Source: Nonomuraea indica (GTDB lineage Bacteria; Actinomycetota; Actinomycetes; Streptosporangiales; Streptosporangiaceae). Taken from it: a stretch of 64,000 nt of DNA. A program made the position numbers and the translations under genes. The stretch is from the NCBI RefSeq assembly GCF_002850745.1, contig NZ_PJOK01000068.1, positions 1 to 64,000 of the forward strand. The letters are read 5' to 3'. Below are positions 59,881-64,000 of this stretch, piece after piece. The notes under the pieces are model-generated. The model saw only the letters and a program-made list of their open reading frames with translations. It made no database searches and was not told the DNA's origin. The stretch's first letter is position 1. Each line of letters begins with the position of its first letter.

Positions 59881-60774
59881 ATGGCGACGCGAGTGGGGGT
59901 CATCATCCTGCCGGCCCAGCGCTGGGCCGACTCGGCCGCCACGTGGCGGCTGGCGGAGCAGATGGGGTTCGCGCACGCCTGGACCTTCGACCATGTGACC
60001 TGGCGTGACCTGCGGGACAAGCCGTGGTTCTCCGCCGTGCCGACGCTGGCCGCCGCCGCCGCCGTCACCACGCGGCTGCGGCTGGGCACGCTGGTGTGCA
60101 CGCCGAACTTCCGCCATCCCGTGGTGCTCGCCAAGGAGGCGATGACACTCGACGACATCTCCTGCGGCCGCTTCACCCTCGGCCTGGGCGCGGGGGCGGC
60201 CGGCCCCGACGCGCAGGTCCTCCAGCAGCGGCCCGCGCTTGACCGGGGCGCGCGGTTCGCCGAGTTCGCCGAGCTGGTGGACCTGCTGCTGCGTCAGCGT
60301 CACACCACCTACCAGGGCCGCTTCTACCACGCCCACGACGTCTTCATGGAACCCGGCTGCCGGCGGAAACCCCGGCTTCCGCTGGCCGTCGCGGCGACCG
60401 GCGCCAGGGGCATCGGCCTGGCGGCCCGCCTGGCCGACGTGTGGGTCACCAACGGCCTGGCCAGGCCGGGCCAGGCGCCCGTCGTCACGCCGCGGATCGT
60501 GGCGGAGCAGGCCGCCCGCGTCCGGGCGGCCTGCGCGGAGCTGGGCCGCGACCCGGACACGCTGGCCCGGATGGTCGTCGTGGCCAACCGCGACCGCTCA
60601 CCACTCGCCTCCGCCGGGGCGTTCGCCGAGGCGCTGCACCGCTACGGGGAGGCGGGCATGACCGATCTCGTGGTGCCCTTCCCCCGGCTGGAGCCGCCGT
60701 TCGCGGCCAGCTTGGCGGTGCTGGAGCGCGTCGCGGAGGACATCCTGCCCCGCCTGCCCGGCGCGGCGACCTGA
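59881..60774 (+). CDS. LLM-class flavin-dependent oxidoreductase
   Basis: The 297-residue protein is a luciferase-like TIM barrel: RVGVIILPAQRWADSAATWR, AEQMGFAHAWTFDHVTWRDL, VTTRLRLGTLVCTPNFRHPV, and GRFTLGLGAGAAGPDAQVLQ. Members use FMN or F420 to oxidise or reduce a substrate. It directly follows the transferase gene (one base between stop and start). The substrate is not evident; hydroxylation or dehydrogenation of a pathway amino acid is plausible. Confidence 0.9.
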   Translation: MATRVGVIILPAQRWADSAATWRLAEQMGFAHAWTFDHVTWRDLRDKPWFSAVPTLAAAAAVTTRLRLGTLVCTPNFRHPVVLAKEAMTLDDISCGRFTLGLGAGAAGPDAQVLQQRPALDRGARFAEFAELVDLLLRQRHTTYQGRFYHAHDVFMEPGCRRKPRLPLAVAATGARGIGLAARLADVWVTNGLARPGQAPVVTPRIVAEQAARVRAACAELGRDPDTLARMVVVANRDRSPLASAGAFAEALHRYGEAGMTDLVVPFPRLEPPFAASLAVLERVAEDILPRLPGAAT

Positions 60775-60843
60775 CCGAGCGACCTGACCGAGCGACCTGA
60801 CCGAGCGACCTGACCGAGCGATCCGACCGAGCGATCCGACCGA
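60766..60843. repeat. Six copies of a 13-bp tandem repeat between two genes
   Basis: GCGACCTGACCGA is repeated four times (60766-60817), followed by two copies of the variant GCGATCCGACCGA (60818-60843). The array begins inside the last codons of the LLM gene (its TGA is in the first unit) and ends right before the ribosome site GGAGGAAGC of the asparagine synthetase gene. It has no spacers and is not a CRISPR. Confidence 0.95.
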
Positions 60844-60852
60844 GGAGGAAGC

Positions 60853-62676
60853 ATGTGCGGCATCGTGGGCTGGGTGGATTTCAGCCGGGACCTGCGGCTC
60901 GAACGCGACACCGTCGCGGCCATGACCGGCACCATGCGCGCCCGAGGCCCCGACGGCGAGGGCGTGTGGACCTGCGCGCACGCCGCCCTGGGCCACCGCA
61001 GGCTGGCCGTGATCGACCCGGCCGGCGGCGCCCAGCCCATGACCGCGCTGTGCGGCGAGCCCGGCCTGCCGGTCGTGCTCACCTACAACGGCGAGATCTA
61101 CAACTACCGCGAGCTGCGCACCGAGCTGATGGTGCGCGGCCACCGCTTCCGCACCGCGTCGGACACCGAGGTCCTGCTCTGCGCCTACCTGGAGTGGGGG
61201 TCGGACTTCGCCCGCCACCTCGTGGGCATCTTCGCCGCCGCCCTGTGGGACGCCCGGCGTGAGGAGCTGATCCTCGTTCGCGACCGCATGGGCGTCAAAC
61301 CCCTGTACTTCCACCCCTACCCGCAGGGTGTGCTGTTCGCCTCCGAACCCAAAGGCATCATGGCCAACCCCCTGTTCCGCCCCCGCGTACGGGAGGAGGC
61401 CCTGCCGATCCTGCTCAACCCCCGGCTGACCATGCCGGGCGAGACCCCACTCGACGGGCTGCAGCAGGTACGGCCGGGCCACACGGTGGTGGCCGACCGG
61501 TCCGGCACGCATCAGACGCCTTACTGGCGGCTGGTCAGCCGCCCGCACACCGACGACGCCGCGACGACCGTGGCCACCGTACGCGAACTGCTGGACGACA
61601 TCGTCGCCCACGAGCTCCGCGCCGACGTGCCGCTGTGCACGCTGCTCTCCGGCGGCCTGGACTCCAGCGCCGTCACCGCCCTGGCCCAGCGGCACACCGC
61701 CCCCGAACCGGTCCGCTCGTTCTCGGTGGACTTCGTCGGCGCCGACGCCGACTTCCGCCCCACCGCGCTGCGCCCCGAGCGCGACACCCCCTATGCCCGG
61801 CTGGCCGCCGACCACCTGGGCACCGAGCACACCGAGGTCGTGCTGGACCCGCGCGGCTTCGCGCGGGTCCACGACGTGACGCTGCGCGCCAGGGACCTGC
61901 CGACGCTCGGCCAGTTCGACGAGTCGATGTACCTGCTGTTCCAGGCCGTACGCCGCCGCTCGACCGTGGCGCTGTCCGGCGAGGCGGCCGACGAGGTGTT
62001 CGGCGGCTACCCGTGGTTCTTCGACGCCACGGTGGTGTGGCGCGACACCTTCCCCTGGCTGGGCGACGCCCCCAGGCTGGCCGACTGCCTCGCCCCCGGC
62101 CTGCGCCGGCGGCTGCGCCCCGCCCAGGTCGAGCGGGACCGCTACAGGACGCTCCTGGCGCGGGTGCCACGGCTCGACGGCGAGGACGGGCTGCAGGCGC
62201 GGATGCGGGAGGTGCTCTACCTCAGCATGCAGGGGCCGCTGGCGTACCTGCTGGACCGGGTGGACCGGATGAGCATGGCGAGCGGCCTGGAGGTCAGGGT
62301 GCCCTTCTGCGACCACCGGCTGGTGGAGTACGTCTGGAACGTGCCGTGGGCGATGAAGACCGCCGACGGCAGGGAGAAGAGCCTGCTGCGCGCCGCCGTC
62401 CGCGACGTGCTGCCCGCCAAGGTGCTCGGCCGGGCCAAGAGCGGCTACCCGGCCAGCCACGACCCCGGATACGGCGACGCCGTACGCGCCCAGGTGCGTG
62501 ACCTCCTGCGTGACCCGGACTCGCCGCTGCGTGAGGCGCTGGACCTGGACCGGGTGCGGGCGCTGGCCGGCAGCGAACGCGACACCATGGTGTTCGCCGA
62601 CACGGCGCACATGCTGCTGCCACTGGTCGAGACCGACGCGTGGATGCGGGCCTACGGTGTCGAACTGGCCGCCTGA
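60853..62676 (+). CDS. asnB: Glutamine-hydrolysing asparagine synthetase
   Basis: The 607-residue protein has the Ntn glutaminase start MCGIVGWVDF with Cys2 as nucleophile, RGPDGEG and YNGEIYNYRELRTEL, and the ATP-pyrophosphatase motif LLSGGLDSSAVTALA in the synthetase half. The length is normal. GGAGGAAGC precedes the ATG. In this cluster it probably forms an amide on a free or carrier-bound acid, or supplies asparagine, which fits the Asn-like pocket of the NRPS A1 domain. It is the second glutamine amidotransferase of the cluster besides the PurF paralogue. Confidence 0.94.
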   Translation: MCGIVGWVDFSRDLRLERDTVAAMTGTMRARGPDGEGVWTCAHAALGHRRLAVIDPAGGAQPMTALCGEPGLPVVLTYNGEIYNYRELRTELMVRGHRFRTASDTEVLLCAYLEWGSDFARHLVGIFAAALWDARREELILVRDRMGVKPLYFHPYPQGVLFASEPKGIMANPLFRPRVREEALPILLNPRLTMPGETPLDGLQQVRPGHTVVADRSGTHQTPYWRLVSRPHTDDAATTVATVRELLDDIVAHELRADVPLCTLLSGGLDSSAVTALAQRHTAPEPVRSFSVDFVGADADFRPTALRPERDTPYARLAADHLGTEHTEVVLDPRGFARVHDVTLRARDLPTLGQFDESMYLLFQAVRRRSTVALSGEAADEVFGGYPWFFDATVVWRDTFPWLGDAPRLADCLAPGLRRRLRPAQVERDRYRTLLARVPRLDGEDGLQARMREVLYLSMQGPLAYLLDRVDRMSMASGLEVRVPFCDHRLVEYVWNVPWAMKTADGREKSLLRAAVRDVLPAKVLGRAKSGYPASHDPGYGDAVRAQVRDLLRDPDSPLREALDLDRVRALAGSERDTMVFADTAHMLLPLVETDAWMRAYGVELAA

Positions 62677-64000
62677 CCCGGCCCCGGCGGCCACCCGCGC
62701 GGACCGGCCCGCCGATCCCGTGCTGGAGCTGGCCACCCGGTTCTGGGCCTGGCGCGCGGTGCACCAGCCGCGCACCCGCGACGACATCCCGCGCATCGAA
62801 CGCCCCGCCGGATGGCTGCCCCGCTGGAGCCCCGCCGACGTGCGCCGCAAACGCGCCGAACTGGGCGGGATGGAGGCCCGCCTGGCCAGGACGGCGTCCG
62901 GCCCGCCACCGTCGCCCGCCACGGAGGTCGACCTGCGCCTGCTCGGCAGCGCGATGGCCCGCGCCCGCTGGGAGCTGGACCAGCTGCGGCTGTGGCAGCG
63001 CCACCCGGGGTTCTACCTCGACCAGTCCCTGGGTCCCGTCTTCGACCTGCTGCTGATCCCCCACCCGTTCGACCGTTCCCGCTGCGCGGACCTGCTGCGC
63101 CATCTGGACGCGGTGCCCACCGTGCTCACCACCGGCCTCGACGCCGTCCGCCCGCACGCCGTGGACGCCTTCACCCGCCTCACCGTCCAGGAGCTGGACG
63201 GCATCGGGGACAGGCTGGCGACCGTCGCCGACGAGCTGACCGGAGCACTGCCCCTCGCGCTGACCGGCCGCTTCCGCAGGGCGGCGGCGACGGCGGGCCG
63301 CGCGCTGGAGCAGTACCGCGCGGCCCTGCGCCGCCTGCCGCCCAACGACCGGCCGGTCAGCGCGGGGGCCGAGGCGTTCGGCTACTTCCTGTCCCGCGTG
63401 GCGCTGCTGCCGTACACCCCGCAGGAGCTGATCGCCCTCGGCCGGCGCGAGTACGAGCGCGCCCGCGCCCGCGAAGCCGCCGAGGAGACACGCTGCGGCC
63501 CGCCTCCGCCCCTGCCGCGCAACGCCCGCGAGCAGGTCGCGGCCCAGCGCGACGCCGAGCTGCGGGTCCGCCGCTTCTACCGCGAGCACGACCTGCTCAC
63601 CCAGCCGGACTGGCTACCCCACTACCGCACCGCTCCCCTGCCCGCCCACCTGGCTCCGCTGGCCTGGCTCGGCATCACCGACGACCTGACCTCGCCGGCC
63701 CGGCTGACCGAGCACGCGACGAGCTACGTCCCCGAACCCGCACCCGACCTGCCGTTCTTCCACCACGCCAACGCGGTGGACCCGCTGCTGGGCATCATCC
63801 ACGAGGGCGCCCACCACCAGCAGCTCGCCCTGTCCTGGTCACAGGCGGGACCGGTGCGCCGGCACTACCACGACTCGGCGCCCAACGAAGGCGTCGCCTT
63901 CTACAACGAGGAACTGCTGCTCAACCACGGCCTGCTCGACGCCAACCCGCACGCCCGCAGGATCGCCTGCACCTTCATGCGCCTGCGCGCGCTGCGCGTG
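62657..64000 (+). CDS. DUF885 family metalloprotein (partial, runs off right edge)
   Basis: From GTG 62657, which overlaps the asparagine synthetase gene by 20 bases, 448 codons are open to the window edge. The protein is DUF885-like: after a long helical part (FYLDQSLGPVFDLLL; YFLSRVALLPYTPQELIALG) comes the zinc-type motif IIHEGAHHQQLALS and then NEGVAFYNEELLL, as in the HExxxH...E arrangement of this family. Members are thought to be peptidase-like, often cytoplasmic. A role in maturation, release or self-protection is possible but not shown. The C-terminus is outside the window. Confidence 0.8.
   Translation, partial: MSNWPPDPAPAATRADRPADPVLELATRFWAWRAVHQPRTRDDIPRIERPAGWLPRWSPADVRRKRAELGGMEARLARTASGPPPSPATEVDLRLLGSAMARARWELDQLRLWQRHPGFYLDQSLGPVFDLLLIPHPFDRSRCADLLRHLDAVPTVLTTGLDAVRPHAVDAFTRLTVQELDGIGDRLATVADELTGALPLALTGRFRRAAATAGRALEQYRAALRRLPPNDRPVSAGAEAFGYFLSRVALLPYTPQELIALGRREYERARAREAAEETRCGPPPPLPRNAREQVAAQRDAELRVRRFYREHDLLTQPDWLPHYRTAPLPAHLAPLAWLGITDDLTSPARLTEHATSYVPEPAPDLPFFHHANAVDPLLGIIHEGAHHQQLALSWSQAGPVRRHYHDSAPNEGVAFYNEELLLNHGLLDANPHARRIACTFMRLRALRV

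Noticed and set aside
60766-60843. Tandem repeat considered as a CRISPR array
   Set aside because: The units are directly adjacent without spacers, only 13 bp long, and no cas gene is present.
1-64000. tRNA or rRNA genes
   Set aside because: No cloverleaf-like segment with a T-arm sequence and no rRNA-like stretch was noticed on reading; a dedicated scan was not possible.

Overview
The window is high-GC, densely packed DNA with long GC3-biased reading frames, frequent GTG starts, ATGA-type overlaps and leaderless-looking promoters. Together with the gene families (ECF41-type sigma factors, DUF4132, DUF3100, MbtH, an NRPS) this points to a filamentous actinomycete. The genus cannot be fixed from the sequence; a Streptosporangiales-like or Streptomyces-like soil actinomycete is my inference.

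Region 1 (about 0.8-3.1 kb) is a compact putative RiPP locus that is easy to miss. A cytochrome P450 is followed by a 66-bp gene for a 21-residue peptide, with a perfect Shine-Dalgarno, ending in the aromatic core AWFIW. A strong intercistronic hairpin and a class I SAM methyltransferase follow. The peptide end closely resembles the tryptorubin core (AWYIWY), so this looks like an atropopeptide or P450-crosslinked RiPP cluster with an added methyltransferase.

Region 2 (about 3-24 kb) is mixed genome with many scars. It holds IS256, ISL3, serine-recombinase and possible Tn3 remnants, a broken GntR gene, an ABC ATPase and permease that each carry a one-base frameshift, and a DUF4132 protein cut to about half length. 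Intact genes include a MetE-like protein, a secreted X-Pro dipeptidyl-peptidase-type S15 hydrolase, an epoxide-hydrolase-like enzyme, an S41 protease lipoprotein and a PAF-acetylhydrolase-like lipoprotein. Two ECF41-type sigma factors sit beside their usual partners (carboxymuconolactone decarboxylase, DoxX, NmrA-like). Three promoters share a GT(T/C)AC-N17-CGTC layout and outline their local regulons.

Region 3 (about 24.3-35.5 kb) has an HxlR/MFS divergent pair with a perfect operator palindrome. Next comes an RpiR-regulated catabolic operon: DUF3100 membrane protein, hydroxyacid dehydrogenase, aldehyde dehydrogenase, M20 amidohydrolase, SDR, class II aldolase and CoA ligase. It probably breaks down an amide-linked compound.

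Region 4 (35.5-64 kb and beyond) is a nonribosomal peptide cluster built as two divergent operons. The leftward operon (55.4 to 35.5 kb) encodes an M20 carbamoylase-like enzyme, a PurF paralogue, an A-T didomain, MbtH and a 2,820-residue NRPS with layout C-A-T-C-T-C-T-E followed by a fused PBP-type serine hydrolase (cyclase-like). It then encodes a discrete acyltransferase, an aminomalonyl-ACP-type supply set (acyl-CoA dehydrogenase, amino acid:ACP ligase, hydroxyacyl dehydrogenase, ACP), a phosphopantetheinyl transferase and an MFS exporter. The rightward operon encodes an argininosuccinate-lyase-like enzyme, a fold-type II PLP enzyme, a FemAB/GNAT-type transferase, an LLM flavin oxidoreductase, an asparagine synthetase and a DUF885 metalloprotein running off the right edge. 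No ketosynthase is visible, and two carrier domains have no adenylation domain. A pathway in which the acyltransferase charges NRPS carriers with an ACP-made aminoacyl unit is therefore the most interesting reading. Direct repeats with an exact 11-bp period (GATAG/CTATC) sit in the shared promoter and upstream of the PLP gene, as expected for a SARP-like activator that is not in the window.
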